A stretch of 64,000 nucleotides of DNA from Rhyacophila brunnea (GCA_022495005.1 JAGYXB010002036.1:372001-436000); one strand, 5' to 3'. Shown: positions 24,168 to 35,747, counted from the stretch's first letter. Notes: generated from the letters alone by a model not told the origin. Numbers and translations: made by a program.

Positions 24168-24726
24168 TAGGGATTCCAATCCCGGGATCCGGTGCTATTT
24201 TCGATACCTATGAATCCCGGGATTGATAAACATAATCCCGAAACTTTCAGGATTGATTTTTTTTATCAATTTTTATGGAAAATAAAATAAAAACGAAAAT
24301 ATAACAGAAAAAAAACTTTCAATAACAAATTACTACATTAGAAATAAACTGAGTTTGAATGAAGTTTGATTTATAGCCATATGTAAGTTGCTGATTCATT
24401 TTATTTTTTCACATAAATTAATAAAAATGAGAAGCAATCTCATATTAAATTCACATTATTATTTATATTACAATATTATTCACCCCATTAAACTTATATA
24501 TTTCCAAGATTGAACGTATGCAATATTAACAATAAATGTCTTAGATAGTATAAATTATACTAGATTTATTTTTGACCGATTTTATCATTGTTATTTTAAA
24601 TATAAAATTTTTATATTAACAATGGAAAAAATGCCAATCCCGGGACCAGTCCCAGGATCCCGGGATTGTCAAATTGTAATCCCGAAATCCCGGGATCAGA
24701 ATTTTTGCTCGGGATTGGATTCCCTA
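24168..24726. mobile_element. MITE with TAGGGATTCCAATCCCG ends and perfect 8-bp TSD
   Basis: The left end TAGGGATTCCAATCCCGGGA is mirrored by the right end CTCGGGATTGGATTCCCTA. CTGTGGAC is duplicated exactly at 24160-24167 and 24727-24734. The interior is AT-rich and non-coding. A second member is at 56096-56788, and the elements at 44246-45187 and 45203-45845 have related ends. It inserted one base beyond the right TSD of the CATG element. Confidence 0.88.
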
Positions 24727-25177
24727 CTGTGGACCCACGCCCGGAAATCACACACAAGACGTCAATAAACTATACTGTAATAAACTAACTGATTTCACCA
24801 AAATGTACTAAAACGGCCACGCACCTTGCGCCTTCGTCTATTATTTTTAATTCTTTGAAACGCGTAGATCTTGTCCGCTGTATACTATGTACTTGGATTT
24901 CCTTTGAATAACTTTTAATATCTTAACATACGTGAAAGCTATATTGTTTCCCCATCATCTTCTCACCATCTAGTCTAAACACATTCTTGAAGGTAAATCA
25001 CCTGACAATTACCTTCAAGACGTCGGTCTTTAACTAGCTGTGAATACTACTCAGGAGTTGCACAGAAATCCAGTCTTTGATAAGGGGACAAATAAAGGAG
25101 AATTCCATCATACCACCCCAGGTTCCTTTCAACACAAGTCACCTGATTTTTTGCCTTCTTCCCTGAGGGTCATAACA

Positions 25178-25736
25178 AAACGCACAATAGACACATAGAA
25201 AATGTAAAGCTGTGATATATTAATGATTTCATTATGATTTTGAAAAAGAAGCGTTCAAACATTAATATTTTTATTTCATTAACCAACTTACTTGAGAGTC
25301 GTTTTCAAATTCTTCGTGACCTCGTCGTGACATATAATTCATATTGCATCACATGCGGCCGCATAAACTGCAGGAGTGATGGAAAGAGAATATGTTAATC
25401 CCTGCGCTTTAATATGAGTCGTAATACCTCCTTACCGTCGCGCAGTAGACATTTTCTGCTGTAGTTTAATATTTTGACGGCGTGTTCAATGAGTATCAAA
25501 ATAAGACAAAAAAATCCAAAGCTAAAATACAGTACATTAAATTTAAGTTGAACAATCTCAATAGGTATATCAGTGTTAGATTTTGATTATAGCCTACTTT
25601 AAGTTGAACATGCCTAACCTATATGAAATACAAATACACGGTCCAAGTCACAATATATGAGGTATGGAGAGCCCAATATAAAATTCATCGCTGCCCAGAA
25701 ACAAAAATAAGTATTACTATTTCATTATAATAATAT
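25178..25736. other. Unassigned AT-rich DNA
   Basis: Nothing recognised. Confidence 0.3.
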
Positions 25737-25744
25737 CTTATTAT

Positions 25745-27292
25745 TAGAGGCCGGACTTATATGCTAGTGCATGGTTTCCCAAACTATGTGTCGCGAGCGA
25801 ATATTGAGTGGGCCCTCGCCACTGTATACATGAATTAAAAAAATAGGAAGTGATAAATTTGATATTTCATTCGGCTATTTATAATTCCTAAAAATTGAAA
25901 TAAACTTAAGTTGCGAAAAATATTGTGATAAAATAATAATAATTTGAATTGCCAATGCACTACATTGTTAAATAATAAATAGTTTCAATCGTAAACAGTT
26001 AACGAAATTTTGGCTCTCAGTTGCTGATAATTATCCTTGCCTATTCGATGAAGCTATGAAAGTCCTCCTCCTCTTTACTACCTCATATCTATGTGAGGTC
26101 AGATTTTCGGCTATGGTTAACATTAAAACTAAATACTGAAATAAATTGGATATATCAAACTCACTGCGATTAAAAGTAACTAAAGTTGAAGTTGATGCTA
26201 AAACTGTAATGAAGAAAAATAAGAAACAAATACATCCTTCCCATTGAAATTGCTTTGTAAAAAAACCGTGCAGGTGTGGGTATTAAAGAAATATTTTTTT
26301 TTATTTAAGTTGTGTTTCTTATTTCAACAGTCTTTCATTCATATTGGTAACACTTTTTTTTTCACTTAACAAAAATTTTTCAATTAGAACAAATAAGACA
26401 GCATTAAGTAGTTCCACGACTCGCCACTAGGGAATCTGAGCATTACCAATATTTATGTTCTCTTTTCTCTAAGACAGCTAAGAGGTGGGTCCCAAAATTG
26501 GAAATTTTTGTTAGATGGGTCGGAGCCCAGTCAACTTTGGGAACCACTGTGCTAGTGCATGTTTTGTTAGGGTATTTATGCACAGATACGAGATTTGAAC
26601 AGAAATCTGTTTTGAAAGACACAGAATCCAAAAATAAAATTTTATTGTGCATATAAATGCATATTTTAAGGCTTTTGCATTTATAATTTAATTTTTGAAA
26701 TCATTTTATCGAAATATAACTAAATTAGGTAGGTAGATAGTTTAGATGCACTTGCATTTTTTGATGGCATCCGAAAAAGTCAACACCTTTATTAAAATTT
26801 TTCCCAATCAGGTCTGTGGACGTTGAGAGGTCGTTTTCCGCATATAAATAAAATGCTGACTGATTTTCGGAAAAATTAAATGTCTAAACACATTGAAAAA
26901 AGATATTTTAACTTATTATTTCGGACAAAAAAACAGCAAATAATATTTAGGAATACCTAGTTAAGTGTGTCGTTTTTGTTTTTTTAAGTAGAGTTTAGTT
27001 TACATTGCATTTCTTATTCAATTATTTTTTAGTTAAACAAACTTTTTGAAAATTGTAATTAATTAACTTTATATTGATTTTTTTTATTGTATTATATTGA
27101 TTATGATTATTAATTTGTTATTCGATTTTATATCAGTAATATTGGGTGAAGTGAGTATTTACAATATTTTTCATAAACAATGTCAATTTTTAACCGCATG
27201 TTTCTTCGGTTTTAGTGCATATTTTAATGATTTTAAGTGCATAGGTGCATGAATATAATCAAGTTTTTTGTTGCATATAAATCAGGTCCCTA
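25745..27292 (+). mobile_element. Outer hAT element (~760 bp) carrying a nested hAT
   Basis: The ends TAGAGGCCGGACTTATATGC and (reverse complement of the right end) TAGGGACCTGATTTATATGC form good TIRs. CTTATTAT is duplicated exactly at 25737-25744 and 27293-27300. At 26813-26881 the plus strand reads SVDVERSFSAYK, stop, NAD, stop, FSEKLN. This matches the hAT dimerisation motif (SVERSFS.YK..L.D.R..F.EEN) with two stops. The element is interrupted by the complete hAT at 25770-26549. It is a dead remnant of a hAT lineage distinct from both the inner element and the GTF2IRD2-like copies. Confidence 0.85.
25770..26549 (+). mobile_element. Inner hAT remnant nested in another hAT, perfect 8-bp TSD
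   Basis: TIRs CATGGTTTCCCAAAC and (reverse complement of the right end) CAGTGGTTCCCAAAG are flanked by TGCTAGTG at 25762-25769 and 26550-26557 (8 of 8). At 26011-26247 the frame reads FWLSVADNYPCLFDEAM, LLLFTTSYLCEVRFSAM, NIKTKY, a stop, NKLDISNSLRLKVTKVEVDA and KKQIHPSH, then a stop. This is the dimerisation tail of the ZBED5/SCAND3-like hAT group, ending in the typical QIHPSH. One in-frame stop and loss of the core make it a fossil. Confidence 0.9.
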
Positions 27293-27300
27293 CTTATTAT

Positions 27301-27792
27301 ACACGTGCTTTCAATCTACTTCTTACTATTAAGGTAAAGGTAATTTGCCATTATCGCTTTGAAGCTGGACATAATATAACGTATGCTTCCACGTGGTAGA
27401 GATATTTGTACTAAGAATGGTTGTTAGCCATGTGCCTACCCAGTTGCTAGAAACCAGCAATCTATAATTTTTGAGGTGGTCACTCTGTCTATACTAAATT
27501 TAAATTATTCGTTGAATGAAAAGTCGGTGGTAATACGTTATTCATATACCTACCATATTATAATATGTCAGATTTTAATACAGCACTTACCTATTTTCCG
27601 TTATTTAATATGCTTTCAATTTTAACAAATGATTCACTCGGCCACCCCGTATGTGTAAGAATAACTAGCTTTATTATATTATCAAAAGAATATGTCTGGA
27701 TTTAAAATAATAAGAAAATGTAATGTTGCTTAAAAAGCCAGAATTTCTACTCCCATGATAAGATATAATGCATATCTATAATGTAGAAGTAC
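27301..27792. other. Unassigned AT-rich DNA
   Basis: Nothing recognised. Confidence 0.3.
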
Positions 27793-27800
27793 CTATTTAT

Positions 27801-28287
27801 CAGTAACGAAAAGTGGAGGTAGGCTGTTAATATCTGCCATAAATAGTGCACATTAAACTTTGTTAGTCATACGTATTTGTTTTTATTGAACTATTAATAC
27901 ATTTTACAGATGATTTTGGTTAGATTTTAAAAATCAATCAAACCCTGCTTAAAACAAACCATAATAATTTTGGTATGTTTTGAGCGATACGATAAAATCG
28001 TGCACACTTTTCTATTCATACTTATTTGTTTTCGTTGGATTAAGAATACATGTACACATATTGTTGGTTCATTCATTAAGCCCTGTCTCTATAGATAGAA
28101 GAGTATTTTTTTTACTGTTATCTATTATGACTTGGTTTCGCAGGGTTTAATTGAATTTTAAAAACTAACCAACACCATCCGTAAACTGTAGTCTTATATC
28201 AATGAAAACAAATACATGAGATTGACAAAGTTTACTGTGCACTATTTACGGCGGATCTTAGCAGCCTACCTCTACTCTTCGCCACTG
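27801..28287. mobile_element. Fold-back MITE with ~160-bp arms and perfect 8-bp TSD
   Basis: The arms run from about 27801-27970 and 28125-28287. Left landmarks AGGTAGGCTGTTAATATC, AAATAGTGCACATTAAAC, GTATTTGTTTT and TTAAACCCTGC-like words recur in reverse complement on the right. The ends are CAGTAACGAAAAGTGGAG and CAGTGGCGAAGAGTAGAG (right end as reverse complement). CTATTTAT is duplicated exactly at 27793-27800 and 28288-28295. CAGTGGCG termini plus an 8-bp TSD indicate hAT. It is non-coding, and a transcript would form a long hairpin. Confidence 0.9.
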
Positions 28288-28295
28288 CTATTTAT

Positions 28296-29084
28296 ATGTA
28301 CTTGAAGTACATACCTGCATTAAACGACATATTGCATTGACATTTAGATCAGAAAGCTTAAAAAAGATTTATATTAACAACTGTTAATAAAATCAACATT
28401 CTTATTAGAAAGGAGATTAATGTATCTAAACCATGAGGAACAGTACAAGTGGGACGTTGCTATATACTATGTTTAAACTGCCAGGCACTCCCGCGATCAT
28501 ATGCATGTATTCTCACACAGGTGAAGTAGGCACACGCACACAGGTAAATTCACATATCACATCCGGTTTGCCTGTTTATCTATGCAAAGTGTTATCTCCC
28601 GCGTTATCGACGGACGCCCGCGCAGCGACGCGACGCTACCCGCCTGCCGGAAATCGTGGGCGTTGATTTCGATCAAAACTTTCTTTTGTCAATATAACCT
28701 TATTCTAGTCTATCGAAATAATGGTAATCATTTTGTGAAACAATTTATTCTGTGATTCCCACATCTTTTGAATTTAGAAGGGTCTTCAATACATATGTAC
28801 ACTATCTAGTATCTATTTTTCAAGAAACCCAACCACTTGTTTTGAAAGCTCTATATGTATATACTATTAGACAACGGAAAGTTGCATGTATATATTACAT
28901 AATATATAAAAGATTTCACTATTTTTATAATATTTTTCCCCCATTAAAATACATTAAATGTTTTTTTTATACCATCCTACGACCATCAACATCTGTTTTT
29001 TTTTATGAAAAATCTATTTTTAGTCTCTTGGTCAGCCTATTAAGACCACACTATGTGTACAAACATACATTGAAATATATCATG
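28296..29084. other. Unassigned DNA with a CpG-rich patch at 28590-28665
   Basis: The patch around CGTTATCGACGGACGCCCGC stands out from AT-rich flanks and lies in a 77-codon plus-strand frame (28433-28666) with no recognised domain. A CAGGTAAAT 5' splice-site-like word is at about 28540. The 111-codon frame at 28752-29087 has AT-driven composition and no motif. Confidence 0.3.
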
Positions 29085-29143
29085 TGAAGGCAAACACGGG
29101 ACCCCCGACATTATAAATCGACTAGGCAACCGCTCGGCCACCT
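29085..29143 (-). mobile_element. SINE head fragment (tRNA-like A-box region)
   Basis: On the minus strand GGTGGCCGAGCGGTTGCC followed by TTTATAATGTCG and GGGTCCC matches the head of the core-bearing SINE (GGTGGCCGCGCGGCATAAGC...TATAAAGCCGTGGGTCCC at 58487). The B box and body are not preserved. Confidence 0.5.
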
Positions 29144-31034
29144 TCAGCTACAATTAGTAGGTATAACCTACCATTCATTTTGCTAAATGTGCATTTGACA
29201 ATATCATAATTAAAAAAAACTCATTTCTATCAACGAATTTGATAAAATACATTATTTATAGTTAAATAAAAAAATACTTTCACCGATAAATAAAATTTTC
29301 ATTTGAACTTTTTGTGTGAAATGACAAGGGAAAGCTTTCGGTCGCCTTGGAAGCTTTATAAAAGCTGACCTCGAGGCCTCTGTATAATTTTTGCAAGTCA
29401 CCTTGTTTTTCGCAATCAGGTTGAGTCCCATCTTCGGTTTTATTAGTAGGGTACCGTTTATATTTAAAACTTTAAGTTCCTCTATTGTATATGCGTAGGA
29501 ACCTACATAATATGTTATAAATAAACTCCCTTACTAGCCACCACGTATGTTTGTAATATGACTAAGCTGATACGAATTGTTATGACATCTTTAATAATAC
29601 ATAGTGTCTAGACTCTAACTTTATTCTTAGATAGAAGGTCAAGTATATCAATAAATTTACTTAACCCTCACTTAGGGTTAGCACTATAAATATTACCATA
29701 CCAAATTTTGAAATGAAAGACGAACGGTTAAGACATTAAGCATTATATTGAAAACTGATACTAAACATAAATAAAATGAAAAAATAATATACCTTAAATT
29801 TCCATTTTGGTTTCCCGTGCACAAAATTCTTTCATATGTCTTTTGTGTCTGTTATAGATAAATGACATTAATATTTTTTAATGATCTGTTGAATACAATT
29901 CTCAATTCCTCTTTCTACGAAAATAGTGTTGTACCTACTCTAAATCAAATTTAAATTTAAGATTAGTGTATTGCTATGTTCTCACGGGAATTTTGTTTTA
30001 AATGCATTTTCATTAAATTAATTTGATTTAATTGGAATCTGTTATTAAACTATCATTTGCATTAAGAATATAAAACATCCATGTTGTGGAATTAAATTAG
30101 GACACGCAAAAGCGAGCATTAGTTGCTAGCTGTTCGTTCAAATGATTGCTCGTCTACGAACTGAATGAATTCCTACATCACATGCATGGACATTTTATGG
30201 AAGCTATAATTTATAATTAAAATATAAATTTATCGATATTAAAATTGGATAAATGAACATTATGTAGGTTAGAACTTTACGTCATAAAGCATTTTTTCCG
30301 CCCCTATTTTTCCTATTATATTATTTCCTTTGAAGGACAATTCCCACAAAAGAAATACGGATGATTAGATGTTTTCATTAATACGTCCATACACTGGAAA
30401 TTTTCCGGGTAACCTTCACCTGACAAAATACTGCATATATTCATGTTGACATGTACGTGTTCTCACAATATTGTTGAATTGAACCTTTAAAAACTCCGAC
30501 TTGTATGGTAGTATATTGACAATGCGTTTTCCTTGTCGGATCTTTTCAAAATACGAAATGCCAACATATTATATTTCGTTTTTCTTCCTGCCATTTTTTT
30601 GCTGCGCAATTGTAAGGCTTTTTATCCATATCCGTTCTTTTGTTTGGATCTCGAAATATCTCGTTAATTATTGCAATATCGAGTTTCTATTATTGTGGAT
30701 ATTTCATTATTTTAATGTATTTTTAACATGTTAGATAGGTATGAGTCCATATTTTTTCAACATTTGTGTAGTAAAATCTATTATGTATAAATAAAATATT
30801 AATGTTTCTGTCACAAAACTTCATAGCACCAAAATGATATTGTTGTACACACGTTGAAAGCCAAAAAATGCTTTAAGATAATATATTTTAGAAGACAGCT
30901 AAGTGACTATTGTATTTGTAGAGATATAAAATTACAAATTAAATATCTACATTCCATAGTGTCAAATTATAGCAAACTCTTTAAGGAGCTGACTCGATTA
31001 TTTCAATAAAAAGAATATTACTTCGATTGTATAA
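29144..31034. other. Unassigned AT-rich DNA
   Basis: Nothing recognised. Confidence 0.3.
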
Positions 31035-31300
31035 ATAGCGAATAATAATTCATTGAAAATGTCACTCGAATATACGTTTCCGGTCTGTTACTATCCGTCC
31101 CGCAAAACATCTCATTATACCGAGATTCAGACCTCGGATCATTATCATAAGTATTGTAACATAGCTACTATAACATACTATTGTACCGACCGTTACGCTG
31201 CAAATAAAACTCGCTTCTGCATCCATCTTCGACTTCTTCATCATCATCCATCACACCATGGCTACCACAGTGATGACCTTCTACATTTGTAACTTCTATG
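31035..31300 (+). repeat. LTR-like repeat with TATA box and poly(A) signal, copy 1
   Basis: TATAAATAGCG at about 31030 is followed by a CAATAATAATTCATTG-type block, TCTGTTACTATC, CGAGATTCAGACCTCGGA, CATAAGTATTGTAA, TTGTACCGACCGTTACG, AATAAAACTCGCTTCTGCAT and CTTCGACTTCTTCATC. The same order is at about 37575-38100. A TATA box, a central block and AATAAA shortly before the end is the layout of a retroelement LTR (U3-R-U5). Neither boundary is resolved and no internal gag/pol is attached. Confidence 0.5.
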
Positions 31301-31974
31301 TTATTGGACGTGTTGTCAAAAAACGCTTCTGGTATGAATAATATAGTTATGCAATAATATAATTCTTTAACTTTACAATTATATAATAAAGCTAATAATT
31401 CAGTACCACTAATAAATGATATGGGTCAAAATAAAATACATATTGTGGGTAATTGTCGATAATTGCTATATTGCGATAATGCTTCGTTTAATTAGACAAT
31501 CGTAATGAAATTCAGTTTGTTTAACAATGCATTTTCAAATTCATCCAAAAGAGTTCCTTCTTCGTCTCTGATGACGTAAAATTCTTTCTGAAAATGAGCT
31601 ATGATCGCTAATAATTAAATTAGTATCATATCATTTCATATTGCACATTCATTTATAATAAACAAACACTTTTGTCGTTTGAAATTTATGTCGTGACTAC
31701 ACTGAAACGAACATTCCTTGCATGATAGATGAAAACAGAAAAATATAATGAATCGTCATTATTTAGAATATTTATATGGAATATTCACAATTATTTATAA
31801 ACGACATTTATTACATCATACATACTTAAATGTTTAATTCGCAAACTCATTGAATATTATTTATTTATATATTCTACCAATTCAACCACATCGGAAACGT
31901 TATAGAATTGCCATCAACTGTTGTAATACTTTTCATATTACTACGAAACCTTAAAAATATAGTGAAATATCCTT
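31301..31974. other. Unassigned AT-rich DNA
   Basis: Nothing recognised. Confidence 0.3.
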
Positions 31975-32480
31975 TTTAAGGGGGGGAACGTCTAGAGATG
32001 AAAGACTAGTGGTAAGTTGCTCGAGCGAATCGAGGTGAGAGTTAAGTTTACCGAATGTAGAAATTCAATGATACAGATACAGTCAGACACTACACACGGT
32101 GAGATATGCTCAGTCCGGAAAGTTATGATAGAGTGTGCTGATCGGTGAGATCGGCTCAGTCCGAGACACGGTGATAGAGGGTGCTAATACTACTGGTACT
32201 GGTCTTTCTACTGATATCTCATCAATTATTATGACTCGCTATTTATATAAATGAATATTAGATACACTGCGACAAGCCATTATTGGTGTACTGTAGGTCA
32301 CCATTGTACAGCGCAGAGCTGACACTGCCTGGTGTTGTTGATCATCATCGAAGTAAGTCACACCTGCAGAATGTGCTGACCGTAGATGCAGCGATTGTCC
32401 GATACTTGTGTATCTCGTTGATTATCGCGTTGCTACAATTACGCTGACAAGGCCTGAGGTTGTTGACTGCCACAGATTTA
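31975..32480. repeat. GC-richer block with an imperfect tandem duplication
   Basis: Around 32097-32185 two imperfect units occur in tandem: CGGTGAGATATGCTCAGTCC...TGATAGAGTGTGCTGAT and CGGTGAGATCGGCTCAGTCC...TGATAGAGGGTGCTAAT. The block opens with GGGGGGAACGTCTAGAGATG and has a small fold-back (TTGCTCGAGCGAATCGAG). There is no coding frame. An LTR or an RNA-type repeat is possible, but there is no partner in the window. Confidence 0.4.
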
Positions 32481-32799
32481 TATCCGGAACCGGTTTCGTC
32501 CACTTTAATGGGATATTATTAATTGATACAAAATAGATAGATATACTAACAATTATTTTTAAAGCCAAAATTATTGAAGAAAATATGAACAATAATTAAA
32601 TTAAAATTCTATATTCAAAAATAAAACAATTAATTTTACAAAGCTTTTCAGAAAACATTGGTAGGTATATTCGGATTTAGATATTTAACCTACATAAAAG
32701 GAATTTAATGAATCGTCTTTGTCTTTTTACTAATTGTCAGTTAAAAAAATATTAGTATTACAAAACCATTTCATTTCCCAGGACCGATTGTATAGTTTA

Positions 32800-33198
32800 T
32801 TTGGGTCTAGGACGATTTGGCACCGGGACAACTGGACGCCACGGAATTCGAAAATAAATAGACGTTAGGTACTTAAAAAATATTTAATATGATTATTTAT
32901 ATTTAAATGGTTATATTATGATTTATTAGTTGGTGAGAATGTGAATATGCAGAATTAAATAATGATTTAATCGTGCATATGTTTCAGTTCCAACGAAAAA
33001 AGAGTTTTTTTATTTTATATAAAGCCTTAGGCATGGTAATTCTCAATCCGCAAAAAGAATACAGTATGTTAAGAGTAAAATGAATTAAAACTACTAAGTA
33101 GTAGATAGAAACTGATTAAAATACCTCGTCTACGTTATGTATACGTGTATACGACAGTGCGGCGTCCAATTGTCCGGAGTCCAGTCGTACCATTCCCG
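32800..33198. mobile_element. TTAA-flanked MITE, copy 2 (inverted relative to copy 1)
   Basis: It aligns in reverse complement with 16105-16507 along its whole length: GGACGATTTGGCACCGGGAC at one end, GGCGTCCAATTGTCCGGA at the other. TTAA is intact on the right (33199-33202) and degraded to TTTA on the left. Non-coding. Confidence 0.75.
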
Positions 33199-33202
33199 TT
33201 AA

Positions 33203-34966
33203 TTTCTGCGAGAATTCATTGCAACCCAATAATTCACAGTACCAAAGAAAAGAGTTTTATCAACTTGGTAAGGCCTTCATCCTTATAATACTCTAGGCTG
33301 ATGATGATCATATTACGAAATATCACAAATGAAGCCACGATATGTCTATCTAATTCAAAACTAAACGTGCAGTGCATTTCAGTTACTTAACTCAATAATT
33401 AATATTGCCCAATGTTCCCCCACCCACACCACTGTGATCTAATTTTGGCATTTTTTTTCTTCCAGGTGAGTTTGCCGTCGAGAATTATAAGACAACAGAG
33501 TAACTTTATTAGCTCAGCCATGTTCGGAAAAAGGATAAACAAATAAAGGTAACCAAGATTGACTTGTCAAGTCAACGCAAGGGGAAGCAACTTAGCGCCT
33601 ATTTTTGTATACTCAATATAACATGATAAGGCTTTTTGGTTATGTCGTGTGATTTGTAATGTATAGTCATAACTATATTTACTTTTTATATAGTGTATAT
33701 TTAAAATACTCATCTCAATACTGAAGACTTGAAACGGAGCTCTATTCTTTAAGCGTTCTTTGGTCAGGAAGCTACAGTAGGGCGGGTACCAAATTTAATA
33801 TACCTAAACCCGTTTTACTAATACCTAACTGTATTTATTTTAACAATTAAAAGATAAAAATGGAAAAACCAGTTGACATAGACCAAAACTTTGAAGTCAG
33901 CTTTCCTTTATGAATTAATAAACTCAAAAAATACAAATCCACCTGAATGTCCTCAATTATTACTAATATTAAACGCGCGCTTCGTTTACTTACATATGTT
34001 TTATGATACAGACAATAATACTAAATAAATATAGAAAATAACATATTCTTTAACACATGTTTAAGTTTATTCCATACCCGAAAATTATACCTTACTACAC
34101 CCAAACCCACACCCAGAAAACAATCCGTTTTCTTTATTTCCTGTCAAGGGTTTAAACTGCTAAAGTAGCTACAAAGTTATTCAGAATGCAACATATAGAA
34201 GGAAGGTAAAAGTCCGAGTGTGCAATTAACCGACCAAATGACGATGCATAAAACATAAGTCTCCCTGTCCCGCTCGTCGACGGCTTTCTTTTTCGTATGA
34301 ATCCATCTCGAACGGAGGCACATGATACAACTTTCTCGGAAACGATCCCTAAAAGATCCTCAAAACTCATTAATTAAACTTGATATTAACGATATTGCAG
34401 CTAAATTCAATTATTTCGCCGTCAAATGCCGGTTCAACTTTAAAGTATTTTCTATTCTTCAAATTATTTCAGAGATATACTTATCTACGATACTTGGTGT
34501 AATAGTATATCTTCAAGTAATACTTACTCACTACAAGAGTACAAATCCATATAAGTACCTACACTTGTTTTATGTTCGAGCGATTTGCAGTTTCTCGCTT
34601 CCCATAATTTGCTCCGTATTTATAGTACAAACAGAAATACTAAATAAAGATTCATTCCCGCATCTCTTCTCTTCACCCCCCCTTCACCCGCGTGTCACTC
34701 CAGTTTCCTCGAGCGTAAGAAAAGTATTTCCACAGGGTGGAAAAGCTTTTTCTCGCATACGAATATTCATCTGATGATAAATAATATAATTTTCCTTTTT
34801 TATTATAATGTAATTTCAATATTAATATTTAAAAACTAATTAAACAAAGTCGGTATGTTTTATTTTTAACAGATTTATTTTAAAACCGTTTCTGATTTTG
34901 TGTACCTATACCAGAGTATGGACACATAGCATCGAACTGTCATTTGACCTACGATATTTCAGAGTA
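33203..34966. other. Unassigned DNA
   Basis: No repeat partner. Plus-strand 34322-34774 is the longest open frame in the window (150 codons), but it lacks any motif I recognise and has AT-driven composition in its middle. The opposite strand is open at 34152-34370. At about 33453-33474 the sequence TTTTTTTCTTCCAGGTGAG resembles a splice acceptor. Confidence 0.3.
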
Positions 34967-35566
34967 TGTTATACCTATCAAAGTTGATAAAATACCTACC
35001 CAACTTTACAAGTTGATAAGGGTTAATAAATAATTTCTGTATAAAACGATGCATACCTACAGAAGTATACTAACGTGGTAAACACAAGCGTGGGCCGACA
35101 TAAATTTGTAGGACAATGGACCCGCACCCGAATATCATACACAAGAAGTCAATAAACTAATTATTATGATATAATAACGAAACTATATAAAAAGCGCCAA
35201 ACGCTCACACCTTTCGTCTATTATCTATTATACTTTGTATTGTTTATATTATATCCGCTGCGTATGTACCTACTTGCATTCTTTTAAATAAACTTTTAAT
35301 ACTTTAACTTTCGTTCTTTTGTTGTTTCTCGATCATCTTCTCGTCATCTAGTCTAAACATATCCCTGAAGGTAAATTACCTGACAATTACCTTCAAGACG
35401 ACGGTCTTTAAACGAACCAACTGTACATACTACTCTGGAGCCGCACAGAATTCTAGTCTTCGGTAAGGAGACAAAGAAAGGAGAACACCAGCATACCACT
35501 TCAGGTTCCTTTCAACACGTCAAGTCACCTTGATTCCTTTGCCTTCTTCTTTAAAGGGATGTAACA
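34967..35566 (+). repeat. LTR-like repeat, copy 2, uninterrupted
   Basis: This is the uninterrupted 600-bp counterpart of 23626-25177. It begins TGTTATACCTATCAAAG, has AGTCAATAAACTA in the middle and GACAATTACCTTCAAGACG and CCTTTGCCTTCTTC near the end, and finishes GGGATGTAACA. TGTTA...TAACA ends and an AATAAA suggest a solo LTR. The 7 bases CAGAGTA precede both copies, so the true boundary may lie slightly further left. Confidence 0.6.
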
Positions 35567-35747
35567 GAACGAATGGTTAACCTATAAAAGTAAATCTTCG
35601 TGAAAGCCAATGTGTTTCGTTTGGAACGGAGTGTAAACTTTTTAATATTTTGAATTATGATTATCATTATTCTTCACATCCACAGTAGGTAAAATTGCCG
35701 TATATGAAGTCATGGAATGCGGGATCTTGAATACAATTGAGCAAATA

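Larger units (their letters stand above)
23626..25177 (+). repeat. LTR-like repeat, copy 1, interrupted by two MITEs
   Basis: After removal of the two insertions (23745-24150 and 24168-24726) and their TSDs, the remaining ~570 bp align with 34967-35566. Shared words are TGTTATACCTA, AAGTTGATAAGGGTTAATAA (AAGTTAATAAGG here), GTGGGCC, AGTCAATAAACTA, GACAATTACCTTCAAGACG, AGGTTCCTTTCAACAC and TTTGCCTTCTTC. The block starts TGTTAT and ends ATAACA, as many LTRs do, and carries an AATAAA. Internal retrotransposon sequence is absent, so solo LTR is my best guess. No 4-6 bp TSD is convincing. Confidence 0.6.

Noticed and set aside
26443..26652. 69-codon minus-strand frame
   Set aside because: It runs across the TIR and TSD of the inner hAT element, so it cannot be a conserved gene.
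28752..29087. 111-codon plus-strand frame
   Set aside because: Composition is dominated by Y, F, I and K from AT-rich DNA, the start is not a clear ATG context, and no motif is present.
34322..34774. Longest open frame in the window (150 codons, plus strand)
   Set aside because: No recognisable domain, low-complexity hydrophobic AT-driven residues in the middle and no splice or repeat context. Chance cannot be excluded, so I did not call it a gene.
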